Positions 20,759 through 36,237 of a stretch of DNA of 64,000 nt are shown piece by piece (the first letter of the stretch is position 1; each line of letters opens with the position of its first letter). The stretch covers positions 1-64,000 of the forward strand of contig JAXHMJ010000003.1 of NCBI GenBank assembly GCA_034521575.1, written 5' to 3'. The notes under the pieces were generated by a model. The model was given only the letters and a program-made list of their open reading frames with translations. It was not told the origin of the DNA and searched no databases. Source of the stretch: a candidate division KSB1 bacterium (GTDB taxonomy: Bacteria; Zhuqueibacterota; Zhuqueibacteria; Residuimicrobiales; Krinioviventaceae). Both the position numbers and the translations under genes were made by a program.

Positions 20759-21141
20759 GGGCCTATAGCTCAGCTGGTTAGAGCGTCCCGAGTAGTCGGG
20801 AAGATCACTGGTTGGTTTATAGGTTCAATTAAAAAGGGCCTATAGCTCAGCTGGTTAGAGCGTCCCGAGTAGTCGGGAAGATCACTGGTTGGTTTATAGG
20901 TTCAATTAAAAAGGGCCTATAGCTCAGCTGGTTAGAGCGCCCCGAGTAGTCGGGAAGATCACTGGTTGGTTTATAGGTTCAATTAAAAAGGGCCTATAGC
21001 TCAGCTGGTTAGAGCGCCGAGTAGTCGGGAAGATCACTGGTTGGTTTATAGGTTCAATTAAAAAGGGCCTATAGCTCAGCTGGTTAGAGCGCCCCGAGTA
21101 GTCGGGAAGATCACTGGTTGGTTTATAGGTTCAATTACAAA
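20759..21141 (+). repeat. five tandem tRNA-Ile-like units in the rRNA spacer
   Basis: Five units start at 20759, 20836, 20913, 20990 and 21065, with lengths 77, 77, 77, 75 and 77. Each begins with the same 27 bases as the downstream tRNA-Ile (acceptor strand and D arm), except that the real gene lacks one A. The anticodon arm is replaced by TCCCGA-GTAG-TCGGGA, a perfect 6-bp hairpin in units 1 and 2. The unit then has GATCACTGGTT, an extra block ending TATAGGTTC, then CAATT. GGGCCTATA pairs with TATAGGTTC over 9 bases (two G-U), so each unit can close like an acceptor stem. Units differ only by T/C before the hairpin, a CC deletion in unit 4, and AAAAA versus ACAAA at the end of unit 5. Confidence 0.9.
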
Positions 21142-21214
<73 letters not shown>

Positions 21215-21235
21215 CACAGCTGACAAGCGTCAGTT

Positions 21236-21245
21236 TGTTCTTTGA
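21236..21245 (+). promoter_or_regulatory. boxA element before 23S
   Basis: TGTTCTTTGA repeats the ten bases of the 16S leader boxA and lies just upstream of 23S, the usual site for a second antitermination element in the spacer. Confidence 0.6.
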
Positions 21246-21298
21246 CAATATGATAGTAGAGAGCCAAATATAATCTGCTGCGGGTAGTAGATATTTGG

Positions 21299-24262
<2,964 letters not shown>

Positions 24263-24322
24263 TTATTTATCGCTGCAGCAGATTATATTTGTGCTTTCAA
24301 CTATCATATTGTAATGAAAAAA

Positions 24323-24441
24323 TCCAGGTGGTCAGAGCGGAAAGGCACCACCCGATCCCATTCCGAACTCGGAAGTTAAGCTTTCCAGCGCCGATGGTAC
24401 TGTCTTGGAGACGAGACGGGAGAGTAGGTCGCTGCCTGGTT
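24323..24441 (+). rRNA. rrf: 5S ribosomal RNA
   Basis: The ends TCCAGG and CCTGGT pair as helix I. The loop CCCGATCCCATTCCGAACTC is characteristic of 5S rRNA, and GGGAGAGTAGGTCGCTGCC closes the 3' part. Length is about 119 bases. Confidence 0.95.
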
Positions 24442-24451
24442 TTAAATATCA

Positions 24452-24487
24452 AGCCTTCTGGCCTTTGCCGGAAGGCTTTTTTTGTTT
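24452..24487 (+). terminator. rRNA operon terminator
   Basis: AGCCTTCTGGC and GCCGGAAGGCT form an 11-bp stem with a CTTT loop, followed by seven or more T. It lies 10 bases after 5S rRNA. Confidence 0.85.
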
Positions 24488-24558
24488 GTATTCGAATCCT
24501 TTTTCTGTTATTTACGTATATTCCATTAATTATTCAGACAATAATTTGCTGATTTTAC

Positions 24559-27144
24559 ATGCACTATGTACGTTTAATAATCTTTTTATTTTTCGTCTTT
24601 GTTGCCTACACCTGTGTTGAAGCTGAGCAGGTGATCCAACAATTTAAAGCTGATGAATTTCAAGTGACCAATGATTCTGCTTTAAAAGCAGATTCTACCG
24701 GGTCTCCAACCATTGGCCTGGCACTCAGCGGTGGCGGAATTCGGGGAGTCGCGCAAATCGGTGTTCTCGATGTGTTTGATGAATATAATATCAAAGTGGA
24801 TATGATCGTCGGGACCAGTATCGGCGCTGCTGTAGGGGCTCTCTACTGTTCGGGATATACGCCGAAGGAAATTATGCAGCTTGTGCATTCTGTGGATTGG
24901 AGCCGTGTGTTTCAGGACAAACCCGAGCGCAGCTCGCTTTTTCTCGGTGAAAAAAACGAAAAAGATCGCGCCTTGCTCAGTATACCCATGAAACACTTTA
25001 AACCGATCGTTCCTGAAGCGTTTTCAGCCGGTCAACAAATTACCAAGATTCTCACAGATTTTCTACTCAACGCTCCGTATCATGAGTATGATTTCAGAAA
25101 ACTGAAACCTCCTCTTGCCATTCTGGCAACCGATATGCTCAATGGCCGGGAAGTACTCATTCAGGAGGGCGATCTGGTGCAAACTGTGCGCTCTTCCATC
25201 GCCATTCCATTGCTCTTTTCTCCAGTTAAAAGAGACAGCACTATCCTGATTGACGGCGGTATTTCGTGCAATATACCTGTTGTGCAAACCAGAAAGTCCG
25301 GCGCTGATATTGTCATTGCCGTCAACTCTACATCTCCGCTTCGTCCCCGTGATAAAATAAATGCCCCCTGGGAAATTGCTGATCAAGTCACAACAATTAT
25401 GCAAAAATCTTTGAACAAAGAGCAATTGAAAAAAGCGGATCATGTGATCGATTTCAGTGATCTTGAATTTATATCCACTCAATACAATGCACTCGATTCT
25501 CTCTACCTGATTGGACGTAAACGCGCTCTCAAAATGATTGATTCTCTTCTGCATGCCGGGCCTAAATTAGAGTTTTCCAAAGTTGAAACCAACGGGATAA
25601 AATCCATACCCGCACTTCAAAGTCCATTGGCCGTGGATTCTCTTTATTCTGTTCTGAGTGCATTAAATAAGGAAAATAACGCACAAAAAATAGATGCGCA
25701 ACTATTGATTTGTAAACAGGACACGGTACTGAACTTTAAAATACGAGAGTCTACTTTGTTGTCCCGGGTGATTTTCCTGGATAATCATGTGATTAGTGAC
25801 TCTGTTTTACTGGAGCCTTTTCAGCCCTTGCTGCGACAACCTGTTTATTCTGAACAACTTGACAAGGCATTGGATGATGTCCTGCGCATTTACAGAATGC
25901 AGGGCTATTCTTTGGCACGTATTGATTCTGTCGAACTTAATCCGCAAACCGGATTTGCAGAGATTACCGTTAGCGAAGGACGGATAGGGGATATACGCTA
26001 TATCGGTAATTTGACGACCCGAAATTATATTCTATCCCGGGAATTTCTGTTAAACTCTGGTGATATCTTTCAAAAACCCAGAGCCGAAGCCGGTATCGAT
26101 AATATATATGCAACCAATTTGTTTCATTCCGTCCTGCTGGGTTGGAAGCAAAATCAGGACCTGTATGATCTAAAAATATATACACATGAATCTCAGCCTC
26201 AAAATCTGCGCCTGGGATTGCGATATGGGTCTGAACGATATACCAAAGCATTTGTAGAGTTTTCTGATGAAAACGTAGGCGGCCTGGGAAATGATGCGGT
26301 TTTTCATTTGCAGTATGGTATGATTGATTTTAATACCTCGTTTCAATTCCGTGCAGACCGTATTTTTAAGACCTATTTGACCGCTCAATTGGATATGCAT
26401 TATGACCGGTCTGAGCATAAGTCCTACCGAATGCTCAAACAAGTGGGAAAATATCAACGCGAGTCCGCCGGTATTGTGCTGCAAATGGGACAGCAGATAG
26501 CCCGATTCGGAACCATTTCCGGATATTTGCGGTTTGAAGAAATTGATCTGGACAGTTTACGCGGCAGCGGCTATGACCGCGGCAATATGACAATTAATAC
26601 CATTGGCTTTAAAACCACGATTGATACCCGCGATCAACTTCCGTTTCCCCGGTCAGGTACCTATCATATCTTTTCATATGAAGCCTCCTCAGGATTTATG
26701 CTGGGTGCTGACAAATCGTATAACAAGGTCGAAAATCAATTATCAGGTTATCGGACATTCTTTAAACGGCATACATTCAATCCTCTGCTGCATTGGGGGA
26801 TCAGTGATCGCACCACCCCTTATTCTGAACAATTCAGAATCGGTGGCTATGATTCTTTTTACGGACTGCATCAGGGACAGATGTGGGGACGATATTTGTT
26901 CAAAGCCAGTATGGGATATCGCTGCCGCTTCCTAAAATTGGCTATGTTTCCGTTTTATGTCTCGTTGCGTTATGACTTGGGCGGCTCCTGGGATGAACTT
27001 GAAGAAATAACTTCCCAGGACTTTATATTCGGGTATGGCGCCAGTGTGGATATTGAAACCCCGGTAGGGCCTTTTTCGCTGGCCTATGGGCGAACCAACA
27101 AACAACAAGAAACCTTTTATCTGAACCTGGGATTTCATTTTTAA
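24559..27144 (+). CDS. patatin-like phospholipase fused to an outer-membrane beta-barrel
   Basis: The 861-residue protein starts with a signal peptide (MHYVRLIIFLFFVFVAYTC). A patatin domain follows with GLALSGGGIRGVAQIG (oxyanion hole), GTSIG with the nucleophile Ser, and the catalytic Asp in DGGISCNIP. Residues about 400-520 look like a POTRA segment (YRMQGYSLARIDSVEL). The rest is an Omp85/BamA-type barrel rich in alternating aromatic strands and ends in the terminal aromatic residue of YLNLGFHF, typical of barrels. This architecture matches PlpD-like type Vd autotransporters and RssA-type barrel proteins. It is probably exposed at the outer membrane and acts on phospholipid. No clear ribosome site precedes the ATG. 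Confidence 0.85.
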   Translation: MHYVRLIIFLFFVFVAYTCVEAEQVIQQFKADEFQVTNDSALKADSTGSPTIGLALSGGGIRGVAQIGVLDVFDEYNIKVDMIVGTSIGAAVGALYCSGYTPKEIMQLVHSVDWSRVFQDKPERSSLFLGEKNEKDRALLSIPMKHFKPIVPEAFSAGQQITKILTDFLLNAPYHEYDFRKLKPPLAILATDMLNGREVLIQEGDLVQTVRSSIAIPLLFSPVKRDSTILIDGGISCNIPVVQTRKSGADIVIAVNSTSPLRPRDKINAPWEIADQVTTIMQKSLNKEQLKKADHVIDFSDLEFISTQYNALDSLYLIGRKRALKMIDSLLHAGPKLEFSKVETNGIKSIPALQSPLAVDSLYSVLSALNKENNAQKIDAQLLICKQDTVLNFKIRESTLLSRVIFLDNHVISDSVLLEPFQPLLRQPVYSEQLDKALDDVLRIYRMQGYSLARIDSVELNPQTGFAEITVSEGRIGDIRYIGNLTTRNYILSREFLLNSGDIFQKPRAEAGIDNIYATNLFHSVLLGWKQNQDLYDLKIYTHESQPQNLRLGLRYGSERYTKAFVEFSDENVGGLGNDAVFHLQYGMIDFNTSFQFRADRIFKTYLTAQLDMHYDRSEHKSYRMLKQVGKYQRESAGIVLQMGQQIARFGTISGYLRFEEIDLDSLRGSGYDRGNMTINTIGFKTTIDTRDQLPFPRSGTYHIFSYEASSGFMLGADKSYNKVENQLSGYRTFFKRHTFNPLLHWGISDRTTPYSEQFRIGGYDSFYGLHQGQMWGRYLFKASMGYRCRFLKLAMFPFYVSLRYDLGGSWDELEEITSQDFIFGYGASVDIETPVGPFSLAYGRTNKQQETFYLNLGFHF

Positions 27145-27245
27145 TGAATTCCGACTGGTCTGAGGAAATAATACCTGTCGGGAATTATGTTGGTAAACCA
27201 GGGAGAAATTACGATGATTGCGCAGCAACAAGAACAGGAGGAGAT

Positions 27246-27644
27246 TTGAAACATCATTCACTGTCTCAATGGGAAAAAAAACTCTATAATCTCATAATCA
27301 ATGTGGATCACTATCTTGAAGAAAAGTATGGTAATGATTTTAGACGTCATCCGGCCCGTCCGCCACATGGTCAAACCTCGAGCGTGTCTCACGATGGCGT
27401 GTTCAGCGTTACATCTAATTTTAGTCTTGGACTGGGGTCGCAGCATGGAAGAGGATATGCGATTGATATCAAAATTGTAACTTTGGAGACCGTAGATCAG
27501 GAAACCCGGGAAGCGATTGAAAAAGATGCGATGGAAAAAATACGCGAGCTGTTGCCGGATTATTTCCCGAACCGCGAACTCAATCTGCAGCGGGACGGCA
27601 ATGTGATTAAACTTTACGGAGACCTGAGTTTGGGAAATATCTGA
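27246..27644 (+). CDS. conserved-looking protein of unknown function
   Basis: I do not recognise the family. I place the start at TTG 27246 because GGAGGAG lies directly upstream; this gives 132 residues beginning MKHHSLSQWEKKLYNLIINVDHYLEEKYG. The sequence is soluble and highly charged, with no signal peptide. A block FSVTSNFSLGLGSQHGRGYAIDIKIVTLE and the C-terminal NRELNLQRDGNVIKLYGDLSLG look like a small alpha/beta domain. It sits about 100 bases after the patatin gene and before gatC on the same strand. Confidence 0.55.
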   Translation: MKHHSLSQWEKKLYNLIINVDHYLEEKYGNDFRRHPARPPHGQTSSVSHDGVFSVTSNFSLGLGSQHGRGYAIDIKIVTLETVDQETREAIEKDAMEKIRELLPDYFPNRELNLQRDGNVIKLYGDLSLGNI

Positions 27645-27760
27645 GAAGGTGTGGAAAATTTAGGGGAAGCAGAACTCAACAAAAATTATGCCAAATTAAG
27701 TACTTTTAACTTGACTCTTGTTTGCTGAACTTTTATATTATTTTTTAAACAGGAGATCAT

Positions 27761-28047
27761 ATGTCAGTTTCAATCAAAGATGTAGAGTACATAGCTGGTT
27801 TGGCAAAATTGTCATTCACAGAACAGGAAAAGAAAAAATTTGTTCATCAGTTTAATCAGATTTTGTCGTTTATCGAAAAACTAAATGAACTTGATACAAA
27901 AGGTGTTGCGCCGACATATAATCCTTTGAATCTGACCAATGTCATGCGCGAGGATGAATGCCGGCCCGGCTTGTCTCAGGAAGAGGCATTGAAAAATGCG
28001 CCGCGTCAAAAGCATGGTTATTTCAGTGTTCCCAAGGTTATCGGCTG

Positions 28048-28048
<1 letters not shown>
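27761..28048 (+). CDS. gatC: aspartyl/glutamyl-tRNA amidotransferase subunit C
   Basis: GatC stabilises the GatCAB complex, which converts Glu-tRNA(Gln) or Asp-tRNA(Asn) to the amide form. The 95-residue protein shows VEYIAGLAKLSFTEQEKKKF at the start and the typical LREDECRPGLSQEEALKNAPR-like block, here VMREDECRPG and QEEALKNAP. It ends in YFSVPKVIG. The start follows AACAGGAGATCAT. gatA and gatB are not adjacent. It opens a tight gene chain with kdsB, overlapping as TGATG. Confidence 0.92.
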
Positions 28049-31255
<3,207 letters not shown>

Positions 31256-31263
<8 letters not shown>

Positions 31264-32257
31264 AGCAATGCAAAATGTTCAGACCAATGCAGACAGCATC
31301 CTGCAAAGCGCAAAAACGGTTTTTGATATAGAGAGCCGGTCCATTGCACTCCTGACTGAACGAATCGGTGATGAATTTGTAGAGTCTGTGAACACAATGT
31401 TGGCTTGCAGCGGCCGGGTAATTGTTACGGGTATCGGCAAATCCGGATTGATCGGGAAAAAAGTCGCTGCCACTCTGTCCAGTACCGGAACCCCCGCTTT
31501 TTTTCTGCATCCGGCGGATGCCAGTCATGGAGACCTCGGGATGGTTACGCAAACTGATGTTGTGCTTTGTCTGTCCAAAAGCGGCAATACCGATGAAATC
31601 AGCGCTATTGTTCCTGTTTTGAAAAAGCTGGGTGTGGTGATCATAACCATGACCGGCAATCTCCGATCCGCGCTGGCGGAACGCAGTGATATTGTGCTGG
31701 ATGTCGGTGTTGAAAATGAAGCCTGTCCCAATGACCTGGCTCCCACAGCCAGTACATCGGCCATGCTGGCCATGGGCGATGCGCTGGCCGTGGCTCTGGT
31801 GAAACAACGCAATTTCAACCGCGAAGATTTTGCATTCCTGCATCCCGGCGGATCGGTCGGTAAACAGTTTATAAAAATTGATGAAATCATGTTTACCAAC
31901 GATTTTATTCCGGTGGTTCATGATGATGCCGACTTGCGGCAGGTGGTGTTGGAAATGTCAACCAAGCGGTTTGGCGGTACCTGTGTGGTGGATAAAAACG
32001 GAGTCTGTGTCGGGATTATTACCGACGGTGACCTGAGGCGTTTGTGGGTGCGTGATATGGACATTAAGCAAAGTCGGGCGCGTGATATTATGCATCCATC
32101 ACCCAAAACCGTATCTGTGGGCACTTTGGCCCGTACAGCGTTTGAAATAATGAGTCAGCACAATATTATGCAGATTATTGTGGTTAATGCTCAAAACAGG
32201 CCCGTGGGCATGGTGCATTTGCATGATCTTTTAGAATCCGGCATTGGAAAGTTATGA
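31256..32257 (+). CDS. kdsD: arabinose-5-phosphate isomerase (SIS plus CBS domains)
   Basis: KdsD makes D-arabinose-5-phosphate from ribulose-5-phosphate, the first step to Kdo. The N-terminal SIS domain shows VTGIGKSGLIGKKVAATLSS, HGDLGMVTQTDVVLCLSKSG and NDLAPTASTSAMLAMGDA. Two CBS domains follow (about residues 205-330), with GIITDGDLRRLWVRD. The frame opens with TTG 31256; ATG 31268 is an alternative. It overlaps kdsA and its stop overlaps lptC (ATGA). The Kdo-8-phosphate phosphatase gene kdsC, commonly next in such operons, is not here. Confidence 0.95.
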
Positions 32258-32886
32258 TGTACTGTTATAAACAATATATGTTTTTGATCGCCGGTCTTTT
32301 TTTAATCAGCTTTTCCGGCTGTTCACGCGACGAATCATCCGGGATCGGCAGCGCGAGACAAAAAAAAGTTCCGGACCAGGAAATGTGGAATTTTCGAGTC
32401 AAGGCCACCAATCAGGGTCAACTGAATGCCATCATCCAGGCCGGCTATATGCAGCGGTATGCGGATCAGGCGCTGGCTATGTTCAAAGACGGTGTAGAGA
32501 TCGATTTTTATCAAAAAGGCGAACATACATCCCGGCTGACGTCGGACAGCGGCAGATTTCATGAATCCAACATGAACGTCAGGGCGCTTGGTCATGTGGA
32601 GGTGCATTCGGACAGCGGTATTTCGCTGTATACGCAGGAACTGGTTTACGATCAGCAAGCGGACCGCATTTATTCGAATGTTGATGTCAAAGTAACAACC
32701 CTGGACGGTGACACACTGTCAGGAAAAGGATTTGAATCCGATGCGCAATTGAGCCGCTGGCAGATTATCAACCCCCATGACGGTGTTTATCACAAGCCTA
32801 TGGATTTGAGCATTCAGCGTGAAAAGAGTCCGGATGAGGATTCAACGAAAATAGATACAGTTACAGAGCCGGGGTTGATGCAATGA
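32254..32886 (+). CDS. lptC: LPS export protein LptC
   Basis: LptC is the bitopic inner-membrane link between the LptB2FG transporter and periplasmic LptA. This 210-residue protein has an N-terminal hydrophobic segment ending in SFSGC, a possible lipobox. A beta-jellyroll follows with DGVEIDFYQKGEHTSRLTSDSGRF and YSNVDVKVTTLDGDTLSGKGFESD, the typical LptC end block. It is coupled by ATGA overlaps to kdsD and lptA. The lipobox is unusual compared with the plain transmembrane anchor of proteobacterial LptC but is seen in FCB members. Confidence 0.85.
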   Translation: MMYCYKQYMFLIAGLFLISFSGCSRDESSGIGSARQKKVPDQEMWNFRVKATNQGQLNAIIQAGYMQRYADQALAMFKDGVEIDFYQKGEHTSRLTSDSGRFHESNMNVRALGHVEVHSDSGISLYTQELVYDQQADRIYSNVDVKVTTLDGDTLSGKGFESDAQLSRWQIINPHDGVYHKPMDLSIQREKSPDEDSTKIDTVTEPGLMQ

Positions 32887-34040
32887 CTGCAAATCGATGG
32901 TTCATTGTAACATTGAGTTTGATTGTTCTTTGTCAAGAGCTATGGGCACAGACGCCTGATAACCGGCTATCGCTGGTGCATGCGGATATGGCCCGAGGCC
33001 GCCCGGATGTGAATGAGACGGTGCGCGAGCTGGTCGGTAATGTAAAGTTTCGTCAGGGCGATGCTGTGTTGACCTGCGAGCGCGCGATTCAGTTTGTTGA
33101 ATCCGGTAAATCGGTGCTGCAGGGCAATGTTTTTTACAAGGACTCGGTCAAACAGCTGACCGGCAGACGACTGACATTCTATCGTCCGCGCGATCTGTTT
33201 GTCCTGGACGGCAACGCGCGATTAGCGGAAGTTTCCAAGATTTTGACGGCGAAATCCATTTCTTATGACCGATCGAGTGACAGAGCCGAGGCCCGGATGA
33301 AAGTGCTATTGGCGGATACAGCGAATGATCTGCACATTCGCTGCGAGGCTGCTGTATATGAGCAGCCTCGCGGGTATGCGCTGTGTACAGGAAATCCGGT
33401 TTTTTCACAGGCGGATACGAGCAATGCGGATACGCTGTACATCCACGGCACCCGGTTTGAAATGTTCCATAACGGTGATACACTATTGATTACAGGCGAT
33501 GTTCGCATGCAGCGCGGCACTATGACGGCACGCTGCGATACGCTTGAGTATTTTACAGAGTCCGAACGGGTTACCCTGCGTCCGGTCCCCCGCGTTTGGC
33601 AGGATAAAGATTATTTAACCGGTGAAACCATTTTACTGCAGTTGCAGGATTCTGAACTCATATCTGCCGATATTCTGAACAATGCGGTTGCTGTGACGGC
33701 AGTGGACTCGGCCATTCAAACCCGCGTACCCTATGATCTGCTCACCGGAGGTGATATGAAAGTATATATTACAGATGAAGCGATCGATTCGATCATTGTC
33801 AGACGCCAGGCAACCAGCTATTATCATGTGATTGATGAAGGACGTGAAAACGGTGTGAACAAGGCGCTCGGCGATCTGTTAAAGATTAAATTTTCCGGAA
33901 ATGAACTGAGCAAGGTACATTTGTTCAGCGATCCCGGAGTTTCGAACGGAGAGTTTCATCCGAAGCAAACCCAGGGTCGTCTGGAAGATGAGATGCTGGA
34001 AAAGCTGAATCAGTACAGGGTTTTGGAAGAGACACCATGA
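32883..34040 (+). CDS. lptA: OstA/LptA-like periplasmic LPS transport protein
   Basis: The 385-residue protein has a signal peptide (MTANRWFIVTLSLIVLCQELWAQ) and an OstA jellyroll domain. Recognisable blocks are LVGNVKFRQGDAVLTCERA, VLQGNVFYKDSVKQLTGRRL and AKSISYDRSSDRAEA, recurring further on as ITGDVRMQRGTMTARCDTLEY. It would carry LPS across the periplasm between LptC and LptD. It is about twice the length of E. coli LptA, as in Bacteroidota OstA-like proteins. Both ends overlap neighbours (lptC, lptB) by four bases. Confidence 0.85.
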   Translation: MTANRWFIVTLSLIVLCQELWAQTPDNRLSLVHADMARGRPDVNETVRELVGNVKFRQGDAVLTCERAIQFVESGKSVLQGNVFYKDSVKQLTGRRLTFYRPRDLFVLDGNARLAEVSKILTAKSISYDRSSDRAEARMKVLLADTANDLHIRCEAAVYEQPRGYALCTGNPVFSQADTSNADTLYIHGTRFEMFHNGDTLLITGDVRMQRGTMTARCDTLEYFTESERVTLRPVPRVWQDKDYLTGETILLQLQDSELISADILNNAVAVTAVDSAIQTRVPYDLLTGGDMKVYITDEAIDSIIVRRQATSYYHVIDEGRENGVNKALGDLLKIKFSGNELSKVHLFSDPGVSNGEFHPKQTQGRLEDEMLEKLNQYRVLEETP

Positions 34041-34786
34041 TAAAACATGACAGCAAAACTGATGTCCTGGAAAGCAGGCATCTGGTTAAAATATACGGCA
34101 AACGACGGGTTGTCAATGATGTGAGCATCAATATTCGCCGTGGAGAGACCGTCGGGCTGTTGGGCCCCAATGGCGCCGGCAAGACCACGACGTTTTATAT
34201 GATTGTGGGCATGATTCGGCCCAATCAGGGCCACATTTATTTCAGCGGCGAGGATATCACCAAACTGCCGATGTACAAACGCGCCCGCAAAGGTATTTCG
34301 TATTTGGCTCAGGAAGCTTCAGTTTTTCGGAAATTATCTGTAGAGGATAATTTGTTTGCTATATTAGAGACATTGCCGTTAAACCGACAGCAGCGGCGGG
34401 AAAAAGCAGATTCCCTGATGCAGGATTTGAATATTACACATCTGGCCAAAAACAAAGCCTCAACCCTGTCCGGCGGCGAAAGGAGACGTGTTGAAATCTG
34501 CCGCGCGCTTGCAACGGATCCAAAATTTATTTTACTGGACGAGCCATTTGCCGGAGTGGATCCCATTGCCGTCGAAGATATTCAGAATATTGTATCCGGT
34601 CTGCAGCAACGCGGCATTGGCGTTTTGATCACAGATCACAATGTTCATGAAACGCTTTCCATAACCGATCGCGCGTATTTGCTGTTTGAGGGCAATATCC
34701 TGAAAACCGGTGATGCCGATTATCTTGCGAATGATCCTGATGCGCGTAAACTATATCTCGGTAATAATTTCAAACTGAACCGTTAA
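34037..34786 (+). CDS. lptB: LPS export ABC transporter ATP-binding protein
   Basis: LptB powers LPS extraction from the inner membrane. The 249-residue ATPase has Walker A GPNGAGKTT, the Q-loop region YLAQEASVFRKLSVEDN, signature LSGGERRRVEICRALA, Walker B FILLDEPFAGVDP and the switch His in LITDHNVHE. All are characteristic of LptB specifically. It overlaps lptA by ATGA and precedes rpoN by about 40 bases, a conserved neighbour pair. Confidence 0.95.
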   Translation: MIKHDSKTDVLESRHLVKIYGKRRVVNDVSINIRRGETVGLLGPNGAGKTTTFYMIVGMIRPNQGHIYFSGEDITKLPMYKRARKGISYLAQEASVFRKLSVEDNLFAILETLPLNRQQRREKADSLMQDLNITHLAKNKASTLSGGERRRVEICRALATDPKFILLDEPFAGVDPIAVEDIQNIVSGLQQRGIGVLITDHNVHETLSITDRAYLLFEGNILKTGDADYLANDPDARKLYLGNNFKLNR

Positions 34787-34799
34787 GGAGAGGATATCT

Positions 34800-34826
34800 A
34801 TGAAGTATCAAGGAGAAGGCACCTGA
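34800..34826 (+). CDS. 8-codon leader ORF coupled to rpoN
   Basis: ATG 34800 follows AAGGAGAGG at good spacing and encodes MKYQGEGT before TGA, whose last A is the A of the rpoN ATG (TGATG). The rpoN ribosome site AAGGAG lies inside it. This could be a translational coupling leader or a false start. There is no family evidence for a peptide this short. Confidence 0.35.
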   Translation: MKYQGEGT

Positions 34827-36229
34827 TGGTACGGTTAGGACAACAGATCAGTTTACAGATGAAACAATCACCTCAACAGGTGCTATTGTCTTCATTGTTG
34901 CAGCTACCCATTATGAGTTTGGAGCAACGTCTGCAGACCGAGTTGGAAATTAATCCCTTGCTGGAAATTGAACAAGAGTACGAATTGGAACAGCAGGAGG
35001 AAGAGTCGGCTCTTGAAGACGAGGCGGAAGAGGATAATGGCCTGGAACAGGATAATGATGAAATTGACTGGGATGAGATCCTGAATGATGAAGACAATTA
35101 CGAATATAAACCGCCGCGTGAAAAAAAGGAAGATGATAATGAACGCGTTGAGGTCTATCAGCAAACGTTGACCGACCATTTGATCGATCAATTGAAAATG
35201 TCCGATCTGACACCGGAACAGGTTATCATCGGTGAATATATTATCTGGAACATCGATACGGCCGGATATCTGCGCGTATCCATCGAGAATATTGCGGAAA
35301 ATCTGGAAAAAGATTCGGAGGCCATTGAACAGGTCCTTAGTGTCATTCAACAGTTTGATCCTCCCGGTATTGGCGCCAGAAATTTGCAGGAATGTCTGTT
35401 GATCCAGCTGCATCAGCAGGATCCGGTTCATGCTAAAGCAATCGAAATGATCCGGGATCAGTTTGATGATTTTAAAAACAAACGCTATGAGAAATTGTCT
35501 AAAAATATGGATACCAGTCTGGAACGTGTCAAGGACACAATTGATCATATCATCAAGCTCAATCCAAAACCGGGTGAAGGATATATTTCCCTGGAAAACA
35601 ATTATATTGTTCCCGATGTTGAAGTTCGCAAGGAAGAAGGCGAGTTCCGCATCTATCTGAACGATTATAATATTCCACATTTGCAGATTAATCAGCAGTA
35701 TAAAAAGATGATGCTGGACAAGAAAAAGACCTCCAAGGAAACAAGGGATTTTATACGCCAGCGTCTGGAATCCGCACGCTGGCTGATCAATTCGATCCAT
35801 CAGCGCCGTGCCACGATCATGCGCACGGTTGAAGCCATCATTACCCGGCAATATGATTTTTTTGAAAAAGGCCCCAATTATCTCAAGCCGATGATTCTAA
35901 AGGATATTGCCGATGATATCAATATGGATATTTCCACCATCAGCCGTGTGACCAATGGAAAATATATCCAGACTGAATATGGTATTTTTGAATTAAAATA
36001 TTTCTTTAGTGAAAAATACCGTACGGATGACGGTGAGGATGTTTCCAATAAAAAGATTAAAATGCTCATCAAGGATTTGATTGACACGGAACCGGCTGGG
36101 AAGCCTTATAATGATCAAAAGATATCTGATATGTTAAAAGAACAGGGATTTCCGGTTGCCCGACGCACGGTGGCAAAATACCGAGAACAAATGAACATAC
36201 CTGTCGCCCGTATGCGGCGCAGCATATAA
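34826..36229 (+). CDS. rpoN: RNA polymerase sigma-54 factor
   Basis: RpoN recognises -24/-12 promoters and needs AAA+ activators. The 467-residue protein has the glutamine/leucine-rich region I (MVRLGQQISLQMKQSPQQ), an acidic linker (about residues 50-100), the core-binding region with QFDPPGIGARNLQECL, the HTH region around ADDINMDISTISRVTNGKYIQT (split motif), and the RpoN box ARRTVAKYREQ near the C-terminus. It is followed 8 bases later by hslV. No sigma-54 activator gene is in the window. Confidence 0.97.
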   Translation: MVRLGQQISLQMKQSPQQVLLSSLLQLPIMSLEQRLQTELEINPLLEIEQEYELEQQEEESALEDEAEEDNGLEQDNDEIDWDEILNDEDNYEYKPPREKKEDDNERVEVYQQTLTDHLIDQLKMSDLTPEQVIIGEYIIWNIDTAGYLRVSIENIAENLEKDSEAIEQVLSVIQQFDPPGIGARNLQECLLIQLHQQDPVHAKAIEMIRDQFDDFKNKRYEKLSKNMDTSLERVKDTIDHIIKLNPKPGEGYISLENNYIVPDVEVRKEEGEFRIYLNDYNIPHLQINQQYKKMMLDKKKTSKETRDFIRQRLESARWLINSIHQRRATIMRTVEAIITRQYDFFEKGPNYLKPMILKDIADDINMDISTISRVTNGKYIQTEYGIFELKYFFSEKYRTDDGEDVSNKKIKMLIKDLIDTEPAGKPYNDQKISDMLKEQGFPVARRTVAKYREQMNIPVARMRRSI

Positions 36230-36237
36230 GGGGATTT

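Noticed and set aside
20759-21141. CRISPR-like array
   Set aside because: The repeats are directly adjacent with no variable spacers, and they match tRNA-Ile; there are no cas genes.
34904-35851. 315-codon minus-strand frame
   Set aside because: It is the antisense shadow of rpoN, which has full family motifs.
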